From: Pedobacter sp. PLR
GTDB taxonomy: Bacteria; Bacteroidota; Bacteroidia; Sphingobacteriales; Sphingobacteriaceae
Direction of reading: 5' to 3'
Length of the DNA: 64,000 bases
Assembly: GCF_026239675.1 (NCBI RefSeq)
Contig: NZ_JAPIVQ010000005.1
Span: 310,001 to 374,000 of the forward strand
Below the pieces are notes generated by a model. The model had not been told where the DNA came from, did no database searches, and saw only the letters and a program-made list of their open reading frames with translations. A program made the position numbers and the translations under genes. This document shows, piece by piece, positions 1 through 7,744 of this stretch (position 1 is its first letter; every line of letters begins with the position of its first letter).

Positions 1-1
1 G

Positions 2-841
2 GTTAACGGAACAAGTAGATCAAGCCATTATTATTGGCATAACTGTTCCTACTGGAACTGGGGAGAGCCATGGTATGGCGGATTTAGGGAGTCTCAGGGG
101 GACTATCGTTTAGAAAATCAGCCTTTTTTAGAAAGGAATTATATGCCTAATATGCTGGGATGGTTTTTACTATCTTCTACAACAACAGCAGAAGATATTG
201 AATGGATGATGGCAAGAGCTGCGGGTTACAATGCCGGATTTGCATTGGTGGCCCGCTACAAAAACCTGCAGAAAAATCCGGATACTAAAGAATTACTGGC
301 CCTGATCAAGCTTTGGCAGGATGCTTACAGAACGAAAATTTTCTCTCCGGATCAATTGGCAAGATTGAAGAATCCTGAAAACGATTTTCACCTGGAGCAG
401 AACAATAAGGGCTGGAACCTTTATCCCTTTAAGAAATTCAAATTTGAGCACGCTAAACAAGTGCTTCAACCCGGACAACCAACCTTTTCGGAATGGTCTT
501 TTGTAAATAATAATGCGGAACAACCTTTAAATTTTAGCCTGACTTTTATGGGGAAAGAAGGGGTCATTAGTAATCCATGGATTGAATTGGATGGGTATTT
601 TAAGCTGGAATTGCCGGGAGAATATGAGGCAGGAAATTCCATTGTTTGCAACGGAACAACGATTAAAATTTACAATAGCAAAGGTGGTTTTAAGCAGGAA
701 GTAGCATTGAAACAAGCCATTCCTAGCTTGAAGCCAGGAAAACATACCATTAAATTTGATTGTGGATTTCCTGAGGAAACAGAACTTACAAACAGGTTTA
801 TTGTTAAAACCATCAGTAATCCGGAAGTTATCTCCAGGTAG
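2..841 (+). CDS. C-terminal part of a glycosidase-like protein (5' truncated by window)
   Basis: The frame is open from base 2, so the gene begins before the window and the ATG at 143 is internal. The visible part has an aromatic stretch (HYYWHNCSYWNWGEPWYGG) and then GWFLLSSTT and EDIEWMMARAAGYNAGFAL. The last 120 or so residues look like an all-beta module ending in KPGKHTIKFDCGF. This resembles the end of the large polysaccharide-active proteins of Bacteroidota, with the tail of a catalytic barrel followed by a beta-sandwich. I cannot assign a family. It ends 17 bases before a strong hairpin, so it closes a transcription unit. It may belong to another carbohydrate locus upstream. The reading frame is certain and the function is a guess. 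Confidence 0.6.
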   Translation, partial: VNGTSRSSHYYWHNCSYWNWGEPWYGGFRESQGDYRLENQPFLERNYMPNMLGWFLLSSTTTAEDIEWMMARAAGYNAGFALVARYKNLQKNPDTKELLALIKLWQDAYRTKIFSPDQLARLKNPENDFHLEQNNKGWNLYPFKKFKFEHAKQVLQPGQPTFSEWSFVNNNAEQPLNFSLTFMGKEGVISNPWIELDGYFKLELPGEYEAGNSIVCNGTTIKIYNSKGGFKQEVALKQAIPSLKPGKHTIKFDCGFPEETELTNRFIVKTISNPEVISR

Positions 842-858
842 ATAATAAGGAAGGAGAC

Positions 859-911
859 AAAGGGTTCTATGGTTCGAAGAGTTACATCCCTCGAACCATA
901 GAACCCTTTTT
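859..911 (+). terminator. Strong intrinsic terminator
   Basis: Perfect 19-bp stem (859-877 paired with 891-909), 13-base loop and a run of T at 906-911. It lies between the truncated plus-strand gene and the convergent MscS gene that ends at 914. The T run makes it read mainly on the plus strand. Confidence 0.85.
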
Positions 912-913
912 AA

Positions 914-3271
914 TTATAACATTTCTATTTCTTTTTCTTCAAAAGTCTCAAATATTTGTGCAATAATTATATTTCTGGTTAGGTCTGCATTGGAAATATC
1001 CTTGCACCAGAAGTATATCTTTATATTACTCTTTAACTTACTCACAGGGATGATCATGATCACGGGTTCTTTATTGACAAAGACGTTGTTGTTCTGGATG
1101 ATAATATCCCTGATCTGATTCACTACTTCAGTAGAATTGAAAGGTTTAGCGATATTTAAAGAAATATCTACGCGCATTTGGTTATTGCTAAGGGTCCAGT
1201 TGATAATGTTGTTTGATAAAATGGATCCGTTAGGGATAATAATCTCTGCACCTTCCTCACTAAGCAATGTACTGGCGCGGACACCGATTTCTTTAACTCT
1301 TCCTTTTTTATTGCTCAGCTCAACAACATCTCCGATACGGATCGTCTTATCAAAAATAAGAATGATCCCTGAGACGAAATTACTCACGATATTCTGTAAA
1401 CCCAGTCCGATACCTACACCAAGGGCACCAAGGATCACGGTGATTTTGTCAATTGGTAGTCCGGATGCTGCAACAGCGATCATGAATCCTCCAATCAGCA
1501 GTACCAATCGTGTAATTAGTAGTTTTGAGCGTTGTCCTTTGTTGTCTTCGATGTCATCGTCTCCGGTATCACCAAAGAAATAGGCGATGTATTTCTGTAA
1601 AAAGTTGGCTGTCCAGATGATCCCTAAAAAGAGGACGATCCCGCCAAAGTCAAAGGAGAAGTTTCCTATAGTTCTTTTTTCAATAAGGATCTCCATTAAA
1701 GACTCATACAGACCATTAAAAATATTAAGGTTCGTTGTAAATATCACAAACCAGATGATGGTAGCGCCAACTCCGGTGAGCCTTTTCAGACCCGAGATTA
1801 CCGGACGCCATTCAAAATATTCAGGATAGCCTTTACGGATTCTGCTACTTTTCATTTGAAGTAAGAAGGCTTCTACCAGTACTTTCGCCAGAATCGTTAA
1901 GGATATCGCATTTAACAAAGAGTTTACGCCTGTCGAGTAAAAAATCTGGGTCAGTGTGAAGCGACCAAAGAGATTACATAAGATTGCAATGAATGCGAAG
2001 ATGGTATAGATGAATCCAGTTACCAATATCATTTTATACCTTTTTGCCTGCTCATCCAGCTTTCTCAGGATCATGCTACCAAAGATGGTAGAGCTGAGAC
2101 TTAGGAAAAGTAAAAGCCAGCGCTGAAATCTTGGGGGCATTCCCAAAAGACGCAGAAAAACCGGGGCAAGCAGGAGTAGGGCAAAGATGCACCAATAGTA
2201 GAATAGCTTTGAAGAAAGTCTTTTACGGAAGAATACAGTGAGTAAAATGGCAAGTAAGATCTGTACTGATTCGATATACAGTGCCGGAGCCTTGAGGTCG
2301 AAGATCGGCGCCAGGGTAAACAGCATCATAAAAGTAATCAGATAGGGCTGCGGACTCAGTAAAGAGAAATCGTCAAGCGCCTCTAACCGGTCGCGCTGTT
2401 TCATACTCCTGAAATTGAAAAATACCCAAAAGAAGAACGTAGCGCAGGTAAAGAGTAGTAACATACGGCTACTTCGCGTGTACACAAAGTAATAACCTGA
2501 TATTTCCTGTTCGCCATTGATAAACTTCCGGAAGCCAACACCTCTGGTCTTATTCTTTCCTGACTCCCAAAGATAACGTCGCTCTTTCCCGAAAGCTTTT
2601 ATGCTTACCGCATCAAGATTTCGGTCTGTAAGGTACATCAACTCTTTAATGTTGATCAGGTTAGCTGATGTTCGCGCCTGCAGGTTGTTAATTGATAAGG
2701 TGGTCGTCTTTAACAGACTATCCATGACCATGTGTTTTTTCTTCAACTCTGCAAATTGGTCTTTAAACATAATACGCATAGCCGGCAGGGTGAAAACTTT
2801 AATCAGCACCGTATCCTTCCTTAGGTTAAGGATTTCCGTTTTTAGCGCTCTTAATTCTTTTTCATACTCATCGAGATCCGTCAGGCAATCTGTGTTATTG
2901 GTATGAAGCTCTTCCAGTAAGGTTTGATCCATTTGCAGATTTTGCAGGTTCGGCGTTCTGTCACTTTGGGTAAGCCTGCTTTTAAGTAAGGCCAGAGCAG
3001 CTTCATCCTGTGTTAAATGTGCAGCTATCGGGGTTAGTTTCTTAAAAGAGCCTACGGTTACGGGAACTTTGTTTATCGTCTCGAATACTTTTTCAAGATG
3101 AACCAGGTAGTCGCCTTTTGTCAAGGTTGCAGAATCGGAAAGGATAGAAATGTCCTGACCTTTATCCATTGACTTATTTTTCTGTGCAAGCGTAGGAATG
3201 GAAAAGCACAAAGCCATTAACAGGGCTATCGTATTCAGAATTGATATTGAAAAGGGATTTTTTATTATCAT
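914..3271 (-). CDS. Large MscS-family mechanosensitive channel
   Basis: Inner-membrane channel that would open under membrane tension during hypo-osmotic shock. I chose the ATG at 3271, which gives 785 residues and puts a clean signal peptide at the N-terminus (about residues 1-30, ending IPTLAQ). The longer frame from 3334 would bury that signal. A periplasmic, partly coiled region of about 270 residues follows, then many hydrophobic segments. Next comes the pore helix rich in Gly and Ala (GALGVGIGLGLQNIVSNF, about residue 615) and the MscS beta domain (IRIGDVVEL, then IIPNGSILSNNIINW). The length and periplasmic region resemble the MscK/MscM-like group rather than the 286-residue MscS. It stands alone and converges on the upstream gene. 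Confidence 0.9.
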   Translation of the reverse strand: MIIKNPFSISILNTIALLMALCFSIPTLAQKNKSMDKGQDISILSDSATLTKGDYLVHLEKVFETINKVPVTVGSFKKLTPIAAHLTQDEAALALLKSRLTQSDRTPNLQNLQMDQTLLEELHTNNTDCLTDLDEYEKELRALKTEILNLRKDTVLIKVFTLPAMRIMFKDQFAELKKKHMVMDSLLKTTTLSINNLQARTSANLINIKELMYLTDRNLDAVSIKAFGKERRYLWESGKNKTRGVGFRKFINGEQEISGYYFVYTRSSRMLLLFTCATFFFWVFFNFRSMKQRDRLEALDDFSLLSPQPYLITFMMLFTLAPIFDLKAPALYIESVQILLAILLTVFFRKRLSSKLFYYWCIFALLLLAPVFLRLLGMPPRFQRWLLLFLSLSSTIFGSMILRKLDEQAKRYKMILVTGFIYTIFAFIAILCNLFGRFTLTQIFYSTGVNSLLNAISLTILAKVLVEAFLLQMKSSRIRKGYPEYFEWRPVISGLKRLTGVGATIIWFVIFTTNLNIFNGLYESLMEILIEKRTIGNFSFDFGGIVLFLGIIWTANFLQKYIAYFFGDTGDDDIEDNKGQRSKLLITRLVLLIGGFMIAVAASGLPIDKITVILGALGVGIGLGLQNIVSNFVSGIILIFDKTIRIGDVVELSNKKGRVKEIGVRASTLLSEEGAEIIIPNGSILSNNIINWTLSNNQMRVDISLNIAKPFNSTEVVNQIRDIIIQNNNVFVNKEPVIMIIPVSKLKSNIKIYFWCKDISNADLTRNIIIAQIFETFEEKEIEML

Positions 3272-3484
3272 TTGATCTATAAGAAGTATGGAACAGGTAT
3301 CCGAAAAGCAGGGATTTGCTTTTGAAGCCCTCAAAAATAAGCATTAATTTCGCTTTAGGCCTGCAGTTTTACATTTCTACAAAAATGGAGCCCTTACCTG
3401 TTTTTATGTCAACTTTCCAGGTTGTTCAGCCGCTAACTTAATAAGTTGCTATCTTTATCCTTTCTAATCGTGATAAAAAATAAA

Positions 3485-3919
3485 ATGGCAGAGCAACGCG
3501 TCCACATCTGGGCAGGAACAACCAATAAAACAGAAGAACAATTTTACAAATATTTTGACCAAAGCAAGTTCCTAAAAGATAACCACCTGTTCAAAACGGA
3601 TGAAAACTATTCGAGGAATAGTCCGGACTTTAACATGCGCTCCCAGTTCAGCAAGGCAATAGAGCAGCAGTACGATTACGATGCCAACTGGATTACCATC
3701 TTTTTCAGCCGTAAAAGAATCAGCATTCAGGCTGCTATCGAAGAATTACCAATATGGAACGATAAAACAGAAGTTGAAATCTACCAGGCCTGTGTTAACA
3801 AAGGAATTTCAGCCGTAAATGTGATACTTTGTTATGCCGATAATGACCTTAAGATAGACAAGCCACTAGACAATTACAACGACATGAGCTATATTGGTTG
3901 TTTTAACATCCCTGGCTAA
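3485..3919 (+). CDS. Imm22-like immunity protein (orphan)
   Basis: Small soluble protein of 144 residues from the ATG at 3485. The longer frame from 3446 adds a short hydrophobic stretch that does not look like part of the fold. The start VHIWAGTTNKTEEQFYKYF, the acidic middle and the C-terminal pattern (ISIQAAIEELP, then GISAVNVILCYA) resemble immunity protein 22 (formerly DUF4284), which neutralises polymorphic toxins in the cytoplasm. No toxin gene lies beside it: the neighbours are an MscS channel and a putative lipoprotein. It would therefore be an orphan immunity gene, kept perhaps against toxins of competitors. The family call rests on pattern recognition only. Confidence 0.55.
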   Translation: MAEQRVHIWAGTTNKTEEQFYKYFDQSKFLKDNHLFKTDENYSRNSPDFNMRSQFSKAIEQQYDYDANWITIFFSRKRISIQAAIEELPIWNDKTEVEIYQACVNKGISAVNVILCYADNDLKIDKPLDNYNDMSYIGCFNIPG

Positions 3920-3953
3920 GCAACAGCATAAATCCAGGATAAACCTGTTTACG

Positions 3954-4382
3954 CTACAGATGCTGTTTGAGGCTAATATATTCCATCTTAAAGCCGTCAT
4001 AAACGTTATCAGCAATGATTAAGGTGTCATTTCGCAACGAAATGACACTGTTTTTATCAGGTTGACTTGATGTCGGGTTGAAACGAATCGCAAGATCTTC
4101 TTTCCCTGAGTAGATGCTCTTAGCCTTATAAAGTTCATAAGATCCTTGTTCGGAAACCTGATCATTTATCTTTTGCTGGTAACGAAACCCATTTTTAAAT
4201 TGAAGGATATGATTCAGTTTCGGATCGGCTTTTTCGTGTTTGCCCGCGTATCCACCACTTTTACCAATATATTTCCATTCGCCGAGGAGCCTGTCCTCCA
4301 GCTGAGGGCCCCGAGGGGGTTTTCTGCAAGTTGCAGAACTGAGTAGCAAGATGACCATAAGGGAATAGAAAACAGCTTTCAT
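3954..4382 (-). CDS. Putative small lipoprotein, lipocalin-like
   Basis: 142 residues with a hydrophobic N-terminal segment followed by Cys19 (LLLSSATC), a possible lipidation site although Thr at -1 is not ideal. The rest has the pattern LLGEWKYIG, LQFKNGFRYQQ and LRNDTLIIAD. That pattern of GEW followed by alternating strands is common in the small lipocalin-like lipoproteins of Bacteroidota. I do not recognise a specific function. It may form a short minus-strand unit with the membrane protein upstream at 4424-4603. Confidence 0.5.
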   Translation of the reverse strand: MKAVFYSLMVILLLSSATCRKPPRGPQLEDRLLGEWKYIGKSGGYAGKHEKADPKLNHILQFKNGFRYQQKINDQVSEQGSYELYKAKSIYSGKEDLAIRFNPTSSQPDKNSVISLRNDTLIIADNVYDGFKMEYISLKQHL

Positions 4383-4423
4383 AATGAAGATTTTTTAAGG
4401 ATGAACTGCAGGTGCTTTTTGTC

Positions 4424-4603
4424 TCATTCTTTAAAATATAATGCAAATACAGCCATGGCAAGTAATACCAACAGGACTGCAGCGACCATTATCCAAATGC
4501 TTACTGAGCTGGCAGCAGTCGCATAAGCTAATCTAAACAGCATGGCTGAAGCTGCTAAAAGCAGGAGTGATATACCCATTTTTCGCTTGTTCCTATCCAG
4601 CAT
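4424..4603 (-). CDS. Small two-helix membrane protein
   Basis: 59 residues from the ATG at 4603, which has an AAGGA-type ribosome site about 9 bases upstream. A start at 4630 would add nine residues and has no such site. A basic N-terminus (DRNKRK) is followed by two hydrophobic helices, about residues 10-27 and 33-55, so it should sit in the inner membrane as a hairpin. No family recognised. The gap to the downstream lipoprotein gene is about 40 bases. Confidence 0.45.
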   Translation of the reverse strand: MLDRNKRKMGISLLLLAASAMLFRLAYATAASSVSIWIMVAAVLLVLLAMAVFALYFKE

Positions 4604-4756
4604 GCTATTCGTTCCTTTTGATAAAAACAATTAAAACCTCAAATGGTTCAGTTTTTCAGCAGTAGGGTATGTCATTTTATCAATAATTAAAATCAATTTG
4701 AGGTTAAGCTTGTTTTTAATTACTAATCCTGGAAAATCAAATAATACGGGTAAGTT

Positions 4757-5251
4757 ATGGAACAAAAAAACGAACGAATAGATTCTGCTTCGAGAATTAT
4801 CAAGGCACCGGTACATCGCATCTATCTTGCATTTTTAGACCCCATGGCTATTGTCAAATGGCGGCCACCTTCCGGGATGGAATGCGAGATTTATGAGTTT
4901 GAACCACATGTAGGGGGTAAATACCGGATGGCCTTCAAATATATAAATGCTGAACAGGGAGTTGAGGGGAAAACAACTGTTGGTTCGGATGTTTTTCAGG
5001 GGACGTTTGTTGAACTTGTCCCGGATCGAAAAATAGTTGAGCGGATTAAATTTAAGTCTGATGATCCGGTCTACGACAAAGAAATGACGATTACCACCAG
5101 GTTGACGCCGGTTAGCGAAGGAACCGAAGTTACCATTATCGCTGAAGATGTGCCGGAAGCCATCAAAAAAGAAGACCATGATGAAGGTATGCAATCTTCA
5201 CTGGAGAATCTTGCGCAATTTACAGAGTTTGAAAACAGAATCTCTTCCTGA
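4757..5251 (+). CDS. SRPBCC / AHSA1-like domain protein
   Basis: 164 residues matching the START-like AHSA1 fold: an N-terminal strand with RIIKAPVHRIYLAFLDP, then KWRPPSGMECEIYEFEPHVGG, a central strand FVELVPDRKIVERIKF, and a C-terminal helix after EDHDEGMQSSLENLAQF. Proteins of this kind bind hydrophobic ligands or assist other proteins in the cytoplasm, and their exact roles are rarely known. The ATG at 4757 follows GGGTAAGTT. Upstream genes run the other way, so it has its own promoter. A terminator-like hairpin lies 250 bases downstream. Confidence 0.8.
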   Translation: MEQKNERIDSASRIIKAPVHRIYLAFLDPMAIVKWRPPSGMECEIYEFEPHVGGKYRMAFKYINAEQGVEGKTTVGSDVFQGTFVELVPDRKIVERIKFKSDDPVYDKEMTITTRLTPVSEGTEVTIIAEDVPEAIKKEDHDEGMQSSLENLAQFTEFENRISS

Positions 5252-5501
5252 GTATGTAATCGCATTGTCCATCATAAACGTTTCTTAATCTATTTCTTCA
5301 AATAGGCCTTTCAGATAGATTTGGTTTACTAACCAAACTATATTCGTTATGATGGGTTCTTACCGCGACGATCGTTTTTACGCCAACAACCGGTCCTCTG
5401 GTTTTCCTGGATAAAATGTATTTTATGCCGATACAACAAAGCGAAATCAGTAAGAATGGATTTTTGCTGCAAAGCCCAAATTGGTAAAATTGTTAATCTC
5501 A
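5252..5501. other. Non-coding gap with a small inverted repeat
   Basis: No convincing gene. TTTGGTT at 5320-5326 is matched by AACCAAA at 5331-5337, a 7-bp stem with a 4-base loop that could be an operator. Just after it, an ATG at 5349 opens a 20-codon frame ending at 5411. I cannot support it as a gene. Confidence 0.35.
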
Positions 5502-5540
5502 CCCGTACTTTAAGTACTTTGCTTAAAGTACGGGTTTTTT
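5502..5540 (+). terminator. Intrinsic terminator
   Basis: Perfect 13-bp stem (5502-5514 with 5522-5534), 7-base loop, then TTTTTT at 5535-5540. It ends plus-strand transcription arriving from the SRPBCC gene side and separates it from the convergent fucose locus. Confidence 0.85.
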
Positions 5541-5560
5541 AATAATGTATATTTTGGGTT

Positions 5561-6463
5561 TTAATTCCCGATTTTATTTATTTTTCGGTAAGCGACCGGC
5601 GACATCCCCATCACTTTATTAAAAATCCTTGAGAAATAATAAGGGTCTGAATACCCGATACCGGAAGCTATTACTTTTATCCGAAGATCTGATAAGGCTA
5701 AAAGCTGACAAGCTTTCTGTAGTTTCAATTGTATAAAATAGTCGATTGCCGATATCCCTGTTTTCTTTCTGAATAAATTCTGGAAATGGGAAACAGAATA
5801 AGAGAATTCAACAGCTAAATCTTCAACAGTCAGCTTTTTAGCCAAATTGGCTTTCATATAATCAATAATTTTATCTGTTAATTCCGGATTAGAAACAGAG
5901 ACCAATTCGGTGTTTTTCTTTGGAAATAGAAAATTAGCGATAAAATAATATAAGGTTAAATTAGCATAAATTAGATTTTCAGCACTATACCCATTTTCTA
6001 AGCTATTGTACATAATGTTCCAGAGCTTTATTTTGTGCTCATCAAAAGGGATTGTTTTGGGAGCTAGGAAGCTGCAGATGGAGAGGGAATCATTTAGGTC
6101 TGGTAATTTGCTCCCCGTAAAATGAACCCAGTAAATTGTCCAGGGATCAGCAGGGGATGATGAATATTGTACATGCTGATCGGTTGCCGGTATGATAAAA
6201 AATTCATTCGGCCCGACCTGATGTTGCGCTGTTCCAATACTAAATGAACCTTTGCCGTCTACACAATAAATAAGGATATTATCGGAACAACCTTTAGGCC
6301 TGTTCCGATAATGTCCTTCGGCTTTTGGGAAGTAGCCTATATGAGTAATGTATAATGAATTTAAGAAATTTCTGCTTTCACTATTACGTTCATGTATGAA
6401 TTTGGGTAAGCTAATTAGCTTTTCACCATTAAAGCCATCTTTCTTTTTTTTAGCTACTTTCAT
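5561..6463 (-). CDS. AraC-family transcriptional regulator (fucose locus)
   Basis: 300 residues. The N-terminal half is the cupin-like sugar-sensing domain of AraC proteins (GCSDNILIYCVDGKGSF, then FFIIPATDQHVQYSS). The C-terminal 100 residues hold two helix-turn-helix units (LTVEDLAVEFSYSVSHFQNLF and SGIGYSDPYYFSRIFNKVMG) ending PVAYRK. It is the last gene of the minus-strand fucose locus, about 75 bases after the SDR gene. The likely role is activation of this locus by L-fucose or a breakdown product. Known relatives activate sugar operons by binding direct repeats near the promoter. The inducer is inferred from context only. Confidence 0.88.
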   Translation of the reverse strand: MKVAKKKKDGFNGEKLISLPKFIHERNSESRNFLNSLYITHIGYFPKAEGHYRNRPKGCSDNILIYCVDGKGSFSIGTAQHQVGPNEFFIIPATDQHVQYSSSPADPWTIYWVHFTGSKLPDLNDSLSICSFLAPKTIPFDEHKIKLWNIMYNSLENGYSAENLIYANLTLYYFIANFLFPKKNTELVSVSNPELTDKIIDYMKANLAKKLTVEDLAVEFSYSVSHFQNLFRKKTGISAIDYFIQLKLQKACQLLALSDLRIKVIASGIGYSDPYYFSRIFNKVMGMSPVAYRKINKIGN

Positions 6464-6539
6464 ATCTCGTTATGATTCCTTTTTTTGCTGAAAATAGCAA
6501 AATAGTTTTTGAATCTCTGTGAATTAGAAGCGCAATAGG

Positions 6540-7310
6540 TTAGTAATTTCTTCTATACCCCAATTCTGCGCCACCGCTTACTGCTAATGTAGTCCCCGTG
6601 ATGAACCTCGCCTTATCCGAAAGAAGAAATACACAGGCATCCGCAATGGCATCTCCCTCCGGGCAATAGCCCAACGGATGGATGTCGTCCAGGTATTTTT
6701 CAATAGAACCAGAGTTGGGTTGTTCCTGACTCCATTTACGTAACATTGGGGTCCATACTCCGGCAGGCATCACTGCATTGACACGGATTTTGTCTTTTGC
6801 ATAATCCAATGCCATGGATTTGGTTAAAGCATTCATGCCTCCTTTTGTGGCCGTATAAGCGGCATGGTTCTCCTGGCCAATGTCGCCTACTAAGCTACTG
6901 GTATTGAGGATGCAACCCTTGCTTTTTTTGAGCGCTTCATAACCGAACCTGGTAGTCAGTAAAACGCTTTTTAAATTTACATTCATTAGGTTCTCCCATT
7001 CTTCGTCACTGGTTTCGTGCAAAGGTTTAGAAGGAGAGGCAATGCCTGCATTGTTGTGGATGGCGTCTATTCTGCCATATTTATCCAGGGTTTTCTGTAT
7101 GGCATTTTCTACTTGTGAAGCACTGGATACATTGCAGGTGATGCCCATATGTTTTGAGCCTAACATGGCTATGGCTGCTGCGACAGGCCCTGATGGATAG
7201 GCTGCGATGACTACAATAGCCCCTTCTTTTGCATAGCTTTTTGCGCATTCCAAACCAATACCCATGGATCCACCAGTGAGGAAAATAACTTTATCAGATA
7301 ATAATTGCAT
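6540..7310 (-). CDS. SDR dehydrogenase, probably for L-fucose or 2-keto-3-deoxy-L-fuconate
   Basis: 256 residues from the ATG at 7310. A longer frame to 7403 would overlap the upstream mutarotase gene and lacks homology-like sequence. Classical short-chain dehydrogenase features are present: TGGSMGIG nucleotide motif at 12-19, NNAG at 86-89, catalytic Ser around 138-139, and YTATK with Tyr152 and Lys156. It would oxidise a hydroxyl or sugar hemiacetal with NAD(P)+ in the cytoplasm. In oxidative fucose pathways, SDR enzymes carry out either the first step (L-fucose to fuconolactone) or the oxidation of 2-keto-3-deoxy-L-fuconate. The neighbours make one of these two likely, but the sequence does not choose between them. 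Confidence 0.85.
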   Translation of the reverse strand: MQLLSDKVIFLTGGSMGIGLECAKSYAKEGAIVVIAAYPSGPVAAAIAMLGSKHMGITCNVSSASQVENAIQKTLDKYGRIDAIHNNAGIASPSKPLHETSDEEWENLMNVNLKSVLLTTRFGYEALKKSKGCILNTSSLVGDIGQENHAAYTATKGGMNALTKSMALDYAKDKIRVNAVMPAGVWTPMLRKWSQEQPNSGSIEKYLDDIHPLGYCPEGDAIADACVFLLSDKARFITGTTLAVSGGAELGYRRNY

Positions 7311-7324
7311 GTGTTTTTGTATAC

Positions 7325-7741
7325 TTAATTTGTGTGGAAGACTTCCTCCATTGGGGTCCATATTTCGTGCTTTGCTGCAGCTTCCGGCAATGGTTGCTGA
7401 CAAGGGTCAGTTTCTTTCCACCAACGTTGTGTGTTGGGGTCAGCCGCCATCTTTTTCATGTCTCCATCAAAATCTGCTCCTGTATGTTCAAAATAGCTGA
7501 ACAGGTAATATTCGTTGTTTATTTTCTGGAGGTAAATGGAGTAGTTCTCGATATGACAGTCTTTTATTTTTTTCAAAACCTCCGGCCAGGCATTTGCATG
7601 CAATGCTTTATAGGCCTTCAGTTGATCAGCTTTTAATCCGGTTACCGAAGCAAAGCGTTTTACATCGTGGGTTTTGTTTTCTTTTTGGCAGCCGCACAGG
7701 AGAAATCCTGACAACAATACCATGATCATACTTAATTTCAT
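7325..7741 (-). CDS. RhaM-superfamily sugar mutarotase with lipoprotein signal
   Basis: 138 residues. After a hydrophobic leader with a possible lipobox (LLCGC, Cys18) comes a RhaM/YiiL-type mutarotase domain of about 105 residues. The family pattern is visible: Tyr44, His48 and Trp52 in YKALHANAW, then NYSIYLQKI, then the RWW pair at 106-108. These enzymes interconvert the alpha and beta anomers of 6-deoxy sugars. Here the neighbours make L-fucose the likely substrate. A typical RhaM is about 104 residues and cytoplasmic, so the export signal is unusual and would place this enzyme in the envelope, before uptake by the symporter. The next gene starts 3 bases upstream, so the two are co-transcribed. 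Confidence 0.85.
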   Translation of the reverse strand: MKLSMIMVLLSGFLLCGCQKENKTHDVKRFASVTGLKADQLKAYKALHANAWPEVLKKIKDCHIENYSIYLQKINNEYYLFSYFEHTGADFDGDMKKMAADPNTQRWWKETDPCQQPLPEAAAKHEIWTPMEEVFHTN

Positions 7742-7744
7742 TTT

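Noticed and set aside
1137-1829. Plus-strand open frames opposite the MscS gene
   Set aside because: Antisense shadows of a well-supported membrane protein; the translations look non-biological.
3272-3334. Longer N-terminus for the MscS protein
   Set aside because: The extra 21 residues precede an obvious signal peptide that must be at the N-terminus.
5349-5411. 20-codon open frame MMGSYRDD... after a small inverted repeat
   Set aside because: Too short and without a ribosome site or any recognisable sequence; it ends 90 bases before a terminator but that alone is not support.
7311-7403. Longer N-terminus for the SDR dehydrogenase
   Set aside because: It would overlap the mutarotase gene by about 80 bases and lacks SDR-like sequence; the ATG at 7310 gives the standard start.
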